From Hoeflea_A sp039025395 (lineage in GTDB: Bacteria > Pseudomonadota > Alphaproteobacteria > Rhizobiales > Rhizobiaceae), in assembly GCA_039025395.1 (NCBI GenBank), contig JBCCOK010000006.1:1-64000 (forward strand): a stretch of 64,000 nt of DNA. The letters run 5' to 3'. Below are positions 36,437 through 45,233 of this stretch, in pieces. The notes beneath the pieces were generated by a model. It had not been told where the DNA came from. It ran no database searches and was given only the letters and a program-made list of their open reading frames with translations. How positions within the stretch are numbered: position 1 is the stretch's first letter; each line of letters begins with the position of its first letter. The translations under genes were made by a program, and so were the position numbers.

Positions 36437-37588
36437 ATGCTCAAACGCACCGTCTTCTCAGAGGAACACGAGATGTTTCGCGCCACCGCGCGTCGTTTCG
36501 TCGAGACGGAAATAGTCCCTTACCACGACCAATGGGAAAAGGATGGCCGCGTCAGCCGCAGTGCATGGATGAAGGCCGGTGAGCACGGGTTGTTATGCGC
36601 AGCAATCCCGGAGGAATATGGTGGCGCCGGTGCGGATTTCCTGGCCTCGATGATTGTTCTTGAGGAGTTGGCGCGTGTTGGTGCGATGGGGCCAGGCTTC
36701 AGCCTCCACTCAGACATCGTCGCCCCCTATCTGCTCTACTACGGCTCTGAAGCCATCAAGCAGGAATGGTTGCCGAAAATGGTCACTGGTGAGGCAATCG
36801 GTGCCTTGGGTATGACAGAACCTACGGCGGGCTCAGACGTACAGGCGATCAAGACGACGGCCACCCGCGACGGCGACGACTATGTAATCAACGGCCAAAA
36901 GGTGTTCATCACCAATGGTGGCAACTGTGATCTACTGGTGCTGGCCTGCAAGACGGATCCGTCGGAGGGTGGCAGAGGAACATCGCTAATTCTTGTACCC
37001 GCCAACACGCCCGGGTTTAACAAGGGCAACAATCTTTTGGAAAAAGTGGGCTGGAAAGCCCAGGACACGGCGGAGCTTTTCTTTGACGACGTACGCGTTC
37101 CGGCCGAGAATCTCCTGGGCCAAGAAGGGCGCGGCTTCGTGCAGATGATGGAGCAGCTTCCGCAAGAGCGGTTGATGCAATGTGTGCGTGCCGCGTCAAG
37201 CCTGGAGGCGGCGATTGCCTGGACAACCGAACATGTAAAAGAACGCAAGGCCTTCGGTAAGTCGATCGCGGACTTCCAGAATACGCGCTTCCGTCTTGCC
37301 GAAGCTCAGGCTGACGCCGTTATGCTCCGCGTCTTTGTGGACCGGTGTCTCGAGGCACACGGTGCCGGAGAGTTAGACGCGGTGGACGCGGCTATGGGCA
37401 AGATGCTTAGTTCTGAGACCCTCTGCCGCCACCTCGACGCACTCCTCCAGCTGTTCGGCGGGTATGGATACATGTGGGAGTATCCCATTGCGCGCGCCTG
37501 GGCGGACGCGCGCGTTGGCCGCATCGCTGGCGGGACAGGTGAAATCATGCGCGAGATCATCGGGCGGTCGCTCATTGGACGCGCGTGA
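36437..37588 (+). CDS. Acyl-CoA dehydrogenase
   Basis: A 383-residue FAD enzyme that introduces the 2,3-double bond in an acyl-CoA. Motifs are ALGMTEPTAGSDVQAIKTTA, VKERKAFGKSIADFQNTRFR and ARVGRIAGGTGEIMREIIGR. At the Glu376 position of medium-chain enzymes there is Gly365 (AGGT), while Glu244 (QLPQERLM) fits the alternative catalytic Glu used by isovaleryl-CoA and long-chain enzymes. That is compatible with a branched substrate. GGGAGG lies shortly before the ATG. It starts the plus-strand operon with a ligase and an isomerase and is divergent from the SDR across the operator dyad. Confidence 0.92.
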   Translation: MLKRTVFSEEHEMFRATARRFVETEIVPYHDQWEKDGRVSRSAWMKAGEHGLLCAAIPEEYGGAGADFLASMIVLEELARVGAMGPGFSLHSDIVAPYLLYYGSEAIKQEWLPKMVTGEAIGALGMTEPTAGSDVQAIKTTATRDGDDYVINGQKVFITNGGNCDLLVLACKTDPSEGGRGTSLILVPANTPGFNKGNNLLEKVGWKAQDTAELFFDDVRVPAENLLGQEGRGFVQMMEQLPQERLMQCVRAASSLEAAIAWTTEHVKERKAFGKSIADFQNTRFRLAEAQADAVMLRVFVDRCLEAHGAGELDAVDAAMGKMLSSETLCRHLDALLQLFGGYGYMWEYPIARAWADARVGRIAGGTGEIMREIIGRSLIGRA

Positions 37589-39111
37589 TGCGGTTGTTTG
37601 ATCTGATCGAAAAGCAAGCCTTTCACGCGCCCCGGAAGGCAGCCACGACTTTTGAGGGACGAACCCATGATTGGGCCACCTTTCACGACAGGATTGCCGC
37701 ACTCGCAGGCGGCCTTGCCGCTCTCGGAGTCAAATCTGGGGATCGCGTCGCCTATCTCGGACTGAACTCGCACTGGTTGACCGAGATCTACTTTGCCCCG
37801 TCACTGCTCGGTGCCCTTGCGGTGCCAATCAACTACCGCCTGGCGCCGGCCGAAATCGAAGTCATCCTGGAAGACTGTACGCCCAAGGTGCTTGTCTTCG
37901 ACCGGCATTTCGCGCAGATGGCGGAGACCTTCCAAGCAAAGGTTGAAACGCTGATCTTCGCCGATTGGGCGCGCGCAGACGGCATAACAAACTATGACGA
38001 CCTTCTGGCCGAATCCGCGCCGCCTCCCGATAAACTTGGCTCCGCAGATCAGGAAAGCATGATCCTCTTTTACACCTCGGGCACCACCGGCAGACCGAAG
38101 GGCGTGATGCTTTCTCATACCAACATGCTCGCCAACGCTGCGGGGACGAGCGCTGCTTACGGGTATTCCGCTGAAGATAGGCTCCTGCTGTCAGGTCCAC
38201 TCTTTCATCTCGCCACGGGAAGCCGTGTCTTCTCCGCCGTACTCTATGGCATTCCCATGGTCATCCAGCCCAAATTCGAAGTGGAAGAGCTGATGTCACT
38301 CATCAGCACCCATGAGGTAACAACCACCACCCTTGTGCCCACAATGTTCCAGATGATGCTCGACCACCCGCGCTTCACGGATTTTGATCTTGGCCCTCTC
38401 AAGCTGCTCAGCTATGGCGGTGCGCCGATGCCGGTCGGGCTGATGGACCGATTGCTCAAGGCCTTTCCCGGCGTCACCTTCGGCCAGGGCTATGGAATGA
38501 CCGAGGTTTCGCCGGTCATTTGTGTTCTAACGCCCGATGATCACCGCCCTCAAGAAGGGCGCTATCCCAAGCTTACCTCCGTCGGTCGCCCGATGCCCTA
38601 CTGCGACGTGCGGATTGTGACGCAAGAGGATAAGCCGGTTGAGCCCGGAGAAACCGGCGAGATTGTCGTGCGGGGGCCCAATGTCATGAACGGATACTGG
38701 AACCGCCCGGTCGATACGGAATCGGCACTTCGCGGCGGCTTCTACCATACCGGAGATGCGGGATGGATGGACGAGGACGGCTACCTCCACCTCGCGGGCC
38801 GCACCAGGGAAATGATCATCACTGGTGGCGAAAACGTCTATCCGATCGAAACGGAAAATTGCCTTTCGCAGCATGACGCCGTCGCAAGCGCAGCGGTTCT
38901 GGGTTTGCCGGATGAGCAATGGGGAGAGCGGGTTGTGGCCGCGGTCACTCTCAAGAGCCCTGTAAGCCCGGACGAGCTGATTTCACACTGCAAGGAACGC
39001 ATAGCAGGCTACAAGGTGCCTAAGGCAGTGCACATATGGACGACTGCACTGCCGCTGACCCCCGCCAACAAGATCGACAAGACAGAGATTAGAAGGTTGC
39101 TGACCTTATGA
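37588..39111 (+). CDS. Acyl-CoA synthetase (long-chain-type AMP-dependent ligase)
   Basis: A 507-residue ANL ligase. The P-loop is ILFYTSGTTGRPKGVMLSHT (about 152-171). YGMTEVSP is the A5 motif and FYHTGDAGWMDEDGYLHLAG the A7 region. MIITGGENVYPIETE precedes the hinge, and the C-terminal Lys lies in LTPANKIDKTEI. It converts the imported or oxidised acid to its CoA ester, feeding the dehydrogenase whose stop overlaps this ATG by one base (TGATG; a GTG directly before it is an alternative start). A second ligase, divergent from MaoC 2, lies at 45736-47253, so two acids or two entry points are served. Confidence 0.91.
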   Translation: MRLFDLIEKQAFHAPRKAATTFEGRTHDWATFHDRIAALAGGLAALGVKSGDRVAYLGLNSHWLTEIYFAPSLLGALAVPINYRLAPAEIEVILEDCTPKVLVFDRHFAQMAETFQAKVETLIFADWARADGITNYDDLLAESAPPPDKLGSADQESMILFYTSGTTGRPKGVMLSHTNMLANAAGTSAAYGYSAEDRLLLSGPLFHLATGSRVFSAVLYGIPMVIQPKFEVEELMSLISTHEVTTTTLVPTMFQMMLDHPRFTDFDLGPLKLLSYGGAPMPVGLMDRLLKAFPGVTFGQGYGMTEVSPVICVLTPDDHRPQEGRYPKLTSVGRPMPYCDVRIVTQEDKPVEPGETGEIVVRGPNVMNGYWNRPVDTESALRGGFYHTGDAGWMDEDGYLHLAGRTREMIITGGENVYPIETENCLSQHDAVASAAVLGLPDEQWGERVVAAVTLKSPVSPDELISHCKERIAGYKVPKAVHIWTTALPLTPANKIDKTEIRRLLTL

Positions 39112-39908
39112 CCGACGCGGTGACATTACAGATCGACGACGACGGTATTGCTCTCGTCACACTCAACCAGCCCGGAAGGCGGAATGCGCTCACCGTAGAA
39201 GTGAAAGCATGCCTTTCGAAGATCAGCGCGCAGCTTGCACACGATGAAAACCTCAAATCTGTTGTCCTTACCGGTTCAGGCGGCGTGTTTTGTGCCGGTG
39301 GAGACCTCAAGAAAATGCTCGAGCGCCATGCAGCAGGCAAGTCAGCAGGGGCAGAGGACCAACTCGCGCGAATGAGAGAAACACAAACCTGGTTTCGCAC
39401 TCTGCGGGATTTATCTGTGCCGGTCATCACCGCCGTGGATGGGCCCGCTTTCGGCGCTGGATTCAGCCTCGCGCTCGTGGGCGATCTCATCTTGGCTTCC
39501 GAACGGGCGCAGTTCTGCGCCTCTTTCCCCAAGGTCGGCGCCGTCCCCGATCTCGGTCTCTTATGGTCGCTTCCGCGTGTCGTGGGTCTCCAGCGGGCGC
39601 GCGAGATTTTTTATACCGCTCGTACGCTCTCGACAGAAGAGGCAGTCGACCTCGGGATTGCGCTCGAAGTTCACCCGCATGAAGCGCTCTTGCCTCGAGC
39701 TATGGAAATGGCACGGAAGATGGCACAAGCATCTCCGCTGGCATTTCGGCTGACAAAGGAACTCTCAGCCCGCGCGATGGAGAGTGATTGCGACACGATC
39801 CTCGCGCTCGAAGCCGAGGCGCAGGCGATTTGCCTGACGAGCAGCTATCACCGCGACGCGCTTTCGCGCTTTGTCGAAAAAAAACCACCGAAATTCAGCT
39901 TTGAATGA
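39108..39908 (+). CDS. PaaG-like enoyl-CoA isomerase (crotonase family)
   Basis: A 266-residue crotonase-fold protein. The oxyanion-hole segments are GGVFCAGGDLKKM and DGPAFGAGFSLALVGDLILA. Both hydratase Glu positions are replaced (Ser120 and Phe140), while an Asp sits in GAVPDLGLLWSLPRVVG (Asp148), as in PaaG-type delta3-delta2 enoyl-CoA or epoxyphenylacetyl-CoA isomerases. It probably shifts a double bond so that oxidation can continue. Its ATG overlaps the ligase stop by 4 bases (ATGA). The stop codon directly abuts that of the convergent thiolase-like gene. Confidence 0.85.
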   Translation: MTDAVTLQIDDDGIALVTLNQPGRRNALTVEVKACLSKISAQLAHDENLKSVVLTGSGGVFCAGGDLKKMLERHAAGKSAGAEDQLARMRETQTWFRTLRDLSVPVITAVDGPAFGAGFSLALVGDLILASERAQFCASFPKVGAVPDLGLLWSLPRVVGLQRAREIFYTARTLSTEEAVDLGIALEVHPHEALLPRAMEMARKMAQASPLAFRLTKELSARAMESDCDTILALEAEAQAICLTSSYHRDALSRFVEKKPPKFSFE

Positions 39909-41054
39909 CTACCAACTTTCCTCGTTGGTAAGCACCACCGTCGCAGCGGCTGCGAACATACCGCCCACCCCATGCACCATGGAAATCCTGGCGCCCTCCA
40001 CTTGCGCAGGCGAAACACCGCGCATTTGCCGCACGCCTTCCTGCAGCGCGTACATTCCGTACATGCCCGAGTGCATGTAGCTGAGCCCGCCACCATTGGT
40101 ATTGAGCGGCAGGCGCCCCCCCGGTCGCGTGTGGCCCTCGGATATGAATGGGCCGGCCTCCCCGGGGCCTACAAATCCCAAATCCTCCAAGCCGTATATC
40201 GGCAGATGCGCGAAAGCGTCGTAGATCATCAAATGATCCACATCGGCGTGGGTGATGCCTGCCTTCTCGAAGGCGAGCTTACCGGAGACACGGAAAGCCT
40301 TTGAGGAGCAAAAACTCTCCATCTGGCTCACCATGGGTCCTTCGGCCCCTTCCCCACCGGTGCCCCGCAGATAGACAGGTTTCGTGGGAAAGTCCTTCGC
40401 GCGCTCCGCCGAAGTCAGCACCAGCGCGCCACCACCGTCGCTGACAAGGCAGCACATAAGCTTGCGAAACGGATAGGCAATCATGCGGGAGCCTAGCACG
40501 TCATCCACCGTGATCGGATCACGCGCCGTAGCGCGTGGATGAAACGCCGCCCATTCACGTTGCACCACTGCAACCATAGCGATTTGTTCTTCGGTCAACC
40601 CCTCGTCCTTCATTTTGCGCATAACGGGCAAAGTAAAACGCATTGGCGGAAGGAGTGGGCCGTAGATCGCTTCAAACTCTTGCTGTTGCATCGACGGCAT
40701 GATCGGGCGGTGCGACCGATGGTTTGACCGACCGCTTTCACCGTGAGTGATCAGGACGGTGGTGCAGAGCCCAGCCTCAATCGCTGCGGCCGCATGGCGG
40801 ACAAGTGCAATGAAGGAACAGCCGCCAACGGATGTACCGTCGTACCATGTAGGCGAAATCCCCAGATACTGGTTTATCTCCGCCACATCATGGCCGCCAG
40901 TAGCAATACCATCGACATCTGACAGAGTGAGCCCGCAATCAGCCAGCGCGTTGAGCGCAGCATCGGCATGAAGACCCACTTGGGATAAACCAGGTACCTG
41001 GCCGAGATCCGAGCTTTCGGCGGCACCCACGATGGCGATGGAAGCACGGCTCAT
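39909..41054 (-). CDS. Thiolase-like (SCP-x/Ltp2 type) protein, probable aldolase or acyltransferase subunit
   Basis: A 381-residue thiolase-fold protein. The usual nucleophile Cys position falls at Gly77 (TSVGGCSFIALVRHA; Cys79 is two residues off). YDAFAHLPIYGLEDLGFV and NTNGGGLSYMHSGMYGMYAL replace the HDAF and GHPxGATG blocks. This is the branch that works with a DUF35 partner, as do Ltp2/ChsH2-type retro-aldolases of steroid side-chain degradation. The ATG at 41054 overlaps the DUF35 stop by 4 bases, supporting a complex. A MaoC hydratase precedes both. Retro-aldol cleavage is likely, but a thiolase or acetyltransferase role cannot be excluded. Confidence 0.8.
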   Translation of the reverse strand: MSRASIAIVGAAESSDLGQVPGLSQVGLHADAALNALADCGLTLSDVDGIATGGHDVAEINQYLGISPTWYDGTSVGGCSFIALVRHAAAAIEAGLCTTVLITHGESGRSNHRSHRPIMPSMQQQEFEAIYGPLLPPMRFTLPVMRKMKDEGLTEEQIAMVAVVQREWAAFHPRATARDPITVDDVLGSRMIAYPFRKLMCCLVSDGGGALVLTSAERAKDFPTKPVYLRGTGGEGAEGPMVSQMESFCSSKAFRVSGKLAFEKAGITHADVDHLMIYDAFAHLPIYGLEDLGFVGPGEAGPFISEGHTRPGGRLPLNTNGGGLSYMHSGMYGMYALQEGVRQMRGVSPAQVEGARISMVHGVGGMFAAAATVVLTNEESW

Positions 41055-41458
41055 TGTAGCGCCCCTACAGGCCGAAATTGCGGGACATAAACATTCCCGC
41101 GTGCCTCGAAAGTCACTTCGAGGGGCATGTCCAGGGTCAACGCTTCCGGCTCTTGAGGGCAATCCACGATATTTGTGAGCATTTTGACGCCTTCATCAAG
41201 CATCACAACAGCAACGATGAAGGGGGGCTCATAGCCCGGAGTTGGAAGGTGGGAGATCGTATAGGAATAAAGGCGGCCGCGTCCGCTCGCTTCCACGATC
41301 TCCACCGCACGACTGCCACAAAAGGGGCAAAAGGGACGCGGCGGAAAATAGTGCTTCTGGCAGTCCAAGCAGTATTGCAAAAGAAGCTTGCCAGCTGCCG
41401 CGCCATCCCAGAAATGCCTGGTTTCCGGATAAATCGTTGGAAGGGGTTTGCCTGTCAT
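41051..41458 (-). CDS. DUF35 OB-fold/zinc-ribbon protein, partner of the thiolase-like protein
   Basis: A 135-residue protein with an N-terminal rubredoxin-like zinc ribbon (Cys30-x2-Cys33 and Cys44-x2-Cys47, in YCLDCQKHYFPPRPFCPFCG) and an OB-fold domain (GRLYSYTISHLPTPGYEPPF). DUF35 proteins bind thiolase-like partners and place the acyl-CoA substrate. The ATG at 41458 has GAGG upstream; a TTG at 41470 would overlap the MaoC stop. It is encoded between the MaoC hydratase and the thiolase-like gene, the same set known from aldolytic side-chain cleavage modules. Confidence 0.86.
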   Translation of the reverse strand: MTGKPLPTIYPETRHFWDGAAAGKLLLQYCLDCQKHYFPPRPFCPFCGSRAVEIVEASGRGRLYSYTISHLPTPGYEPPFIVAVVMLDEGVKMLTNIVDCPQEPEALTLDMPLEVTFEARGNVYVPQFRPVGALQ

Positions 41459-41466
41459 CGAAGACC

Positions 41467-42321
41467 TCAACTAAGCCGCGCTCGACCATTGGTAAGCACT
41501 ATGGCGTCGCGTTCCAGGACGCGCGCGCGAAAGCTGACCTCACCACCGTCATCCCAAATCTCAGTGCGGATCGTCTCACCCGGATAAACAGGCGCGGAAA
41601 AGCGCAGTTCCAGATGCCGGAGCGCCTGAAAATCGCCGTTTCTGAGCGCCATCGGAATGGACCAGGCCGCGATTCCCATTGAGCATAGCCCATGGAGGAT
41701 CGGTCGCTCAAAGCCCGCTTTCTTTGCTATTGAAGGGTCGGCATGGAGCGGGTTCATGTCCCCGCTTAACCGATAGATGAGCGCGGCGCGCGACGAAGAG
41801 GCGAAATCATGGAACAAATCCGGAGACCGGCTGGGCAAGGTGTGAACCGGCTTCAAGGGACCATCCGGCCCACCAAATCCGCCGTCTGCTCGCGCGAAGA
41901 GCGTACTTGAAACCGTGGCCAGACGCATACCGTCCGCGGATGAGATTTCGCGCTCCGAATAGATCAGAGCGCCCTTGCCCAAACCTTTATCTACAAGGCC
42001 GGTCAGCCGTGTGCGACCCACGATGTTTGCACGTATTGGCAACGGCGCGTGAAGCGTGAAGGAGTGTTCTCCATGCACGATTTTTTGCCACGTGATTCCG
42101 GTCGAGGGATCTTGCGCCCAAAACGGTGGGTTTCCAAGCACGTTTACAAAGGACGGGAGTGCCGCAAATGCTTCAGAGCCTTCATAGACGGCGCGTAAGT
42201 GGCTCGGATTCTGCGGCTCTCCTAGCCCGAGACCCAGAGCGTAAAGGATGCAATCGCGCTCCGTGTAGCATCGCTCAACATCGGCAAATTCACGGGCCAT
42301 AAGAGAATCGTAGTTGATCAA
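41467..42321 (-). CDS. MaoC-family enoyl-CoA hydratase 2
   Basis: A 284-residue double-hotdog protein like the hydratase-2 part of MFE-2. The hydratase motif YRLSGDMNPLHADP is at 183-196 with Asp188, Asn190 and His193, followed by GFERPILHGLCSMGIA. It adds water to a trans-2-enoyl-CoA to give the (3R)-hydroxyacyl-CoA. It is first in a three-gene operon with the DUF35 and thiolase-like genes, so its product is probably the substrate of that pair. It is similar in sequence and length to the second MaoC gene at 47342. Confidence 0.9.
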   Translation of the reverse strand: MINYDSLMAREFADVERCYTERDCILYALGLGLGEPQNPSHLRAVYEGSEAFAALPSFVNVLGNPPFWAQDPSTGITWQKIVHGEHSFTLHAPLPIRANIVGRTRLTGLVDKGLGKGALIYSEREISSADGMRLATVSSTLFARADGGFGGPDGPLKPVHTLPSRSPDLFHDFASSSRAALIYRLSGDMNPLHADPSIAKKAGFERPILHGLCSMGIAAWSIPMALRNGDFQALRHLELRFSAPVYPGETIRTEIWDDGGEVSFRARVLERDAIVLTNGRARLS

Positions 42322-42373
42322 AAGGGCACGCTATATTCGCTGATCGCCACTAGACTGCATGTTTCGCAAAGAA

Positions 42374-43474
42374 TCACGGTATCAAAACAGCCTTGACGAT
42401 TTCACCGGTTTCCGACGCATGGATGGCGTCTTCGATATCCTGCAGCCTATAGGTCGTTATAAGCTTATCAAACGGAAAGCGCCCAGTTTTCCAAAGAGCG
42501 ACGAGCTCGGGGATGAAGCTGCGCGGGACGCTATCGCCCTCAACAATGCCTCGAATGCCGCGACCTGATAGCAAGGTTCTCAATTGGAGTGTCAACTCTG
42601 CGCCAGGTTGCGGCACACCCAAAAGCCCGGCCATTCCCGTCAAACGCAAGCATTCAACAGATTGCCGCACCACGGCCGGAACTCCCGTGCAATCGAGCGC
42701 GTATTGTGCGCCGCCGCCTGTGATCTCAAGAATTTGCTCCACGGCGTTTTCCGAGCCGCCGTTTATTGTGTGTGTGGCACCCATTTCACGCGCGATATCG
42801 AGACGGTGCTCGATCAAGTCCACTGCGATGATCGGCGTACAACCCACCGCACGCGCAGCAAGCACGGCCGCCGAACCTACGGAGCCAGCGCCAAAGACGG
42901 CGATCGAGCTGCCAGCTCGACAGGCCAGCGCCTTCATGACAGCACCCGCCCCGGTCTGAATGCCGCATCCCAACGGGCCCATGATTTCAATTGGTACATC
43001 GGGATCAATTTTGACCACACTTTCCTCAGGCGCCAGCGCATACTCACCAAAGGACGACTGTGCAAAAAAGTAGCCGCTAAGATCCTGCCCGTTCGCGTCA
43101 GTGAGCGGTGTGCTACCGTCCGGACGCCGCCCACTGAAGTTCCGCGCAAAGAACTGATCGCTGTAAGCGGGTTGTCCATCCATGCAGGTCTTACATTGGC
43201 TATCAAAGCCGAAGGAGAGCACAACATGATCTCCAGGAGCTACGGAAGTGACTTCGCTTCCGACCGTTTCCACGATACCTGAGCCCTCATGCCCGAGCAC
43301 CATAGGAAACGGTATCGGATAGTGTCCCTCACGAACCACCAAATCCGTATGACAAAGACCGACACCTGCGATCTTGACCGCCACCTCACGCGCCCGCGGC
43401 GGCTCCATTCTGATCATCTCGATCCCGAAGTGTCCGTCTTTGCGGCGCAATACTGCAGCTTGAAAGTTTTTCAT
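42374..43474 (-). CDS. Zinc-type alcohol dehydrogenase (aryl/benzyl alcohol dehydrogenase-like)
   Basis: A 366-residue MDR dehydrogenase that oxidises an alcohol to an aldehyde with NAD(P). The catalytic zinc motifs are GLCHTDLVVREG and LGHEGSGIVE, and the Rossmann loop is VFGAGSVGSAAVLAA. The structural zinc loop is incomplete: FDSQCKTCMDGQPAYS keeps only two of four Cys. Family members with this layout act on aromatic or terpene alcohols. It precedes no overlap partner, but the aldehyde dehydrogenase lies 73 bases upstream on the same strand, so the two likely convert an alcohol to an acid for the ligases. Confidence 0.88.
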   Translation of the reverse strand: MKNFQAAVLRRKDGHFGIEMIRMEPPRAREVAVKIAGVGLCHTDLVVREGHYPIPFPMVLGHEGSGIVETVGSEVTSVAPGDHVVLSFGFDSQCKTCMDGQPAYSDQFFARNFSGRRPDGSTPLTDANGQDLSGYFFAQSSFGEYALAPEESVVKIDPDVPIEIMGPLGCGIQTGAGAVMKALACRAGSSIAVFGAGSVGSAAVLAARAVGCTPIIAVDLIEHRLDIAREMGATHTINGGSENAVEQILEITGGGAQYALDCTGVPAVVRQSVECLRLTGMAGLLGVPQPGAELTLQLRTLLSGRGIRGIVEGDSVPRSFIPELVALWKTGRFPFDKLITTYRLQDIEDAIHASETGEIVKAVLIP

Positions 43475-43547
43475 TTGATTTCAGAACCTTGGTAGCGGGA
43501 CCGCACGGGAGAAAACGGTCCCGCATTGGCATCGATCAAGACGCGCT

Positions 43548-44981
43548 TCAGTTCATCGCGAAGATCGACTTATAGGTTTGGTAGGCCCCCATTGCTTCCG
43601 GACCGAACTCTCGTCCGATCCCGCTTTGTTTGACACCGCCAAAGGGAGAGCCCACCGAAATCACATAGCCATTGAGCCCGATGGAACCGGTCTGGACCTT
43701 TTCTGCAACGGCCTTGGCATGCGCTTTATCTTTGCTCCAGACCGAACCACCAAGCCCGAAATCGCTGTCATTGGCAATCTCGACGGCTTGCTCTTCACTC
43801 TCGTAGGGTATGATTGAGAGAACTGGGCCAAAAATTTCCTCACGGGCAATGGTTGCCTTGTTGTCCACATCGGCGAACACCGTCGGCTGCACAAACCAAC
43901 CGCCTTGAGAGGTCCCCGGCCTGCGTCCACCGGTCACGAGGCGGCCCTCGTTCTTGCCGATATCGATGTAGCGTTCAACACGTGCGCGGTGCTCTTCTGA
44001 TGCTAGCGGGCCAACATGGGTTTCTGGGTCCATAGCGTCACCCACTTTGAGCCCGCCGACAAAGCCCGCCACCGCCTCGACAATCTCATCGTAACGGCTC
44101 CTAGGCGCCAGGATGCGCGTTCCAAGATAGCAAGTTTGTCCATTGTTCAGCAGACAGGCGGTTGGAATACCTTGCGTAAAGGTTTCCAAATCGGTGTCTT
44201 CGAGCAGGATCGCAGCGGACTTGCCTCCGAGTTCCAGCGTTACGGGACGCAGTAGCTCTCCGCAGCGAGCAGCAATTTTTCGACCAGCTGCTGTCGATCC
44301 AGTGAAAGCCACCTTGTCTATGCCGGGGTGCTCAATCAGATACTGTCCGACTTCGCGATCCGCGGGAACCCAGTTCAAAACGCCTGGCGGGACGCCTGCT
44401 GCGAGTGCGGCCTCGGCCATCACATAACTATCGAGAACTGTGCCGGGGGATGGTTTGATAACCATCGTACACCCTGCGGCCATGGCTGGCCCCAATTTGA
44501 CCAACGAAAGATTGACTGGAAAGTTCCAAGGAATAATCGCTGCAACGACGCCCACAGGCAGGCGCTGAACAAAGGTCTCGGTGCCGAACTGCGACGGGCG
44601 GACATCCTCCAGTACCATCGCGTCGGCAAGATCGGCATAATAGTCCAGAATGTTCGGGGCCACATCCCCTTCGAACGCACTCGAGATAGATATCGGCATG
44701 CCGTTCTGGGTGCTGACAGCTTCGGCTGTTTTTTGGGCTCGCCGGCGCAACTCTTCCGCAAAACGGCGCATGATCCGCGCCCGTTCTGCAGGCGCCATGC
44801 TTGGCCACTCTCCATCGTCAAATGCTGCACGGGCCGCAGCGACTGCGGTATCGATATCAACAATTCCTGCCTCGGCAGTCGTACCCACGGTCTCGCCGGT
44901 TGAGGCATTCTTGACCGTAAACTGAGCATCAGTGGCTGGTTTGATCCACTGGTTTCCTATGAAGAACCGGTCATGCAGCAT
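43548..44981 (-). CDS. NAD(P)-dependent aldehyde dehydrogenase
   Basis: A 477-residue aldehyde dehydrogenase. The catalytic Cys284 is in NNGQTCYLGTR, Glu250 in VTLELGGKS, and Asn153 in PWNFPVNLSL. The cofactor segment is FTGSTAAGRKIA. The ATG at 44981 (MLHDRFFIGNQW) is chosen because GGGAGG lies 7 bases upstream; two earlier ATG/GTG options lack a site. It is probably the first gene of an operon with the alcohol dehydrogenase, divergent from the second MarR gene across an AT-rich dyad. Confidence 0.9.
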   Translation of the reverse strand: MLHDRFFIGNQWIKPATDAQFTVKNASTGETVGTTAEAGIVDIDTAVAAARAAFDDGEWPSMAPAERARIMRRFAEELRRRAQKTAEAVSTQNGMPISISSAFEGDVAPNILDYYADLADAMVLEDVRPSQFGTETFVQRLPVGVVAAIIPWNFPVNLSLVKLGPAMAAGCTMVIKPSPGTVLDSYVMAEAALAAGVPPGVLNWVPADREVGQYLIEHPGIDKVAFTGSTAAGRKIAARCGELLRPVTLELGGKSAAILLEDTDLETFTQGIPTACLLNNGQTCYLGTRILAPRSRYDEIVEAVAGFVGGLKVGDAMDPETHVGPLASEEHRARVERYIDIGKNEGRLVTGGRRPGTSQGGWFVQPTVFADVDNKATIAREEIFGPVLSIIPYESEEQAVEIANDSDFGLGGSVWSKDKAHAKAVAEKVQTGSIGLNGYVISVGSPFGGVKQSGIGREFGPEAMGAYQTYKSIFAMN

Positions 44982-45092
44982 GTTTATTCCTCCCATTTGC
45001 CCAAGCTTCTTGAGCGCTTTCTCCCGCAAAACTCACAGGCGTCCCTTCAAACGCATTCGACTAGGGGCAACCCATATATTGCTTCGCTAGTA

Positions 45093-45114
45093 ATTAATAC
45101 GTATATGAATTAAT
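45093..45114. promoter_or_regulatory. Candidate operator between aldehyde dehydrogenase and marR
   Basis: Two ATTAAT elements flank a 10-base centre; 18 of 22 positions are symmetrical. It lies midway between the divergent aldehyde dehydrogenase and MarR genes. Its sequence differs from the 36370/47279 motif, so the second MarR may have its own site here. Confidence 0.45.
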
Positions 45115-45233
45115 CGCAAGAGAATTTAATCTTGTGGGTGTATCGGGATCATGCTGGTTGACGCCAATCCGTTCGCATCCTAATTGTGCACCGCACTTGC
45201 ATCGATCGAAGCGGGGCCGAAGAAGGATACAAA

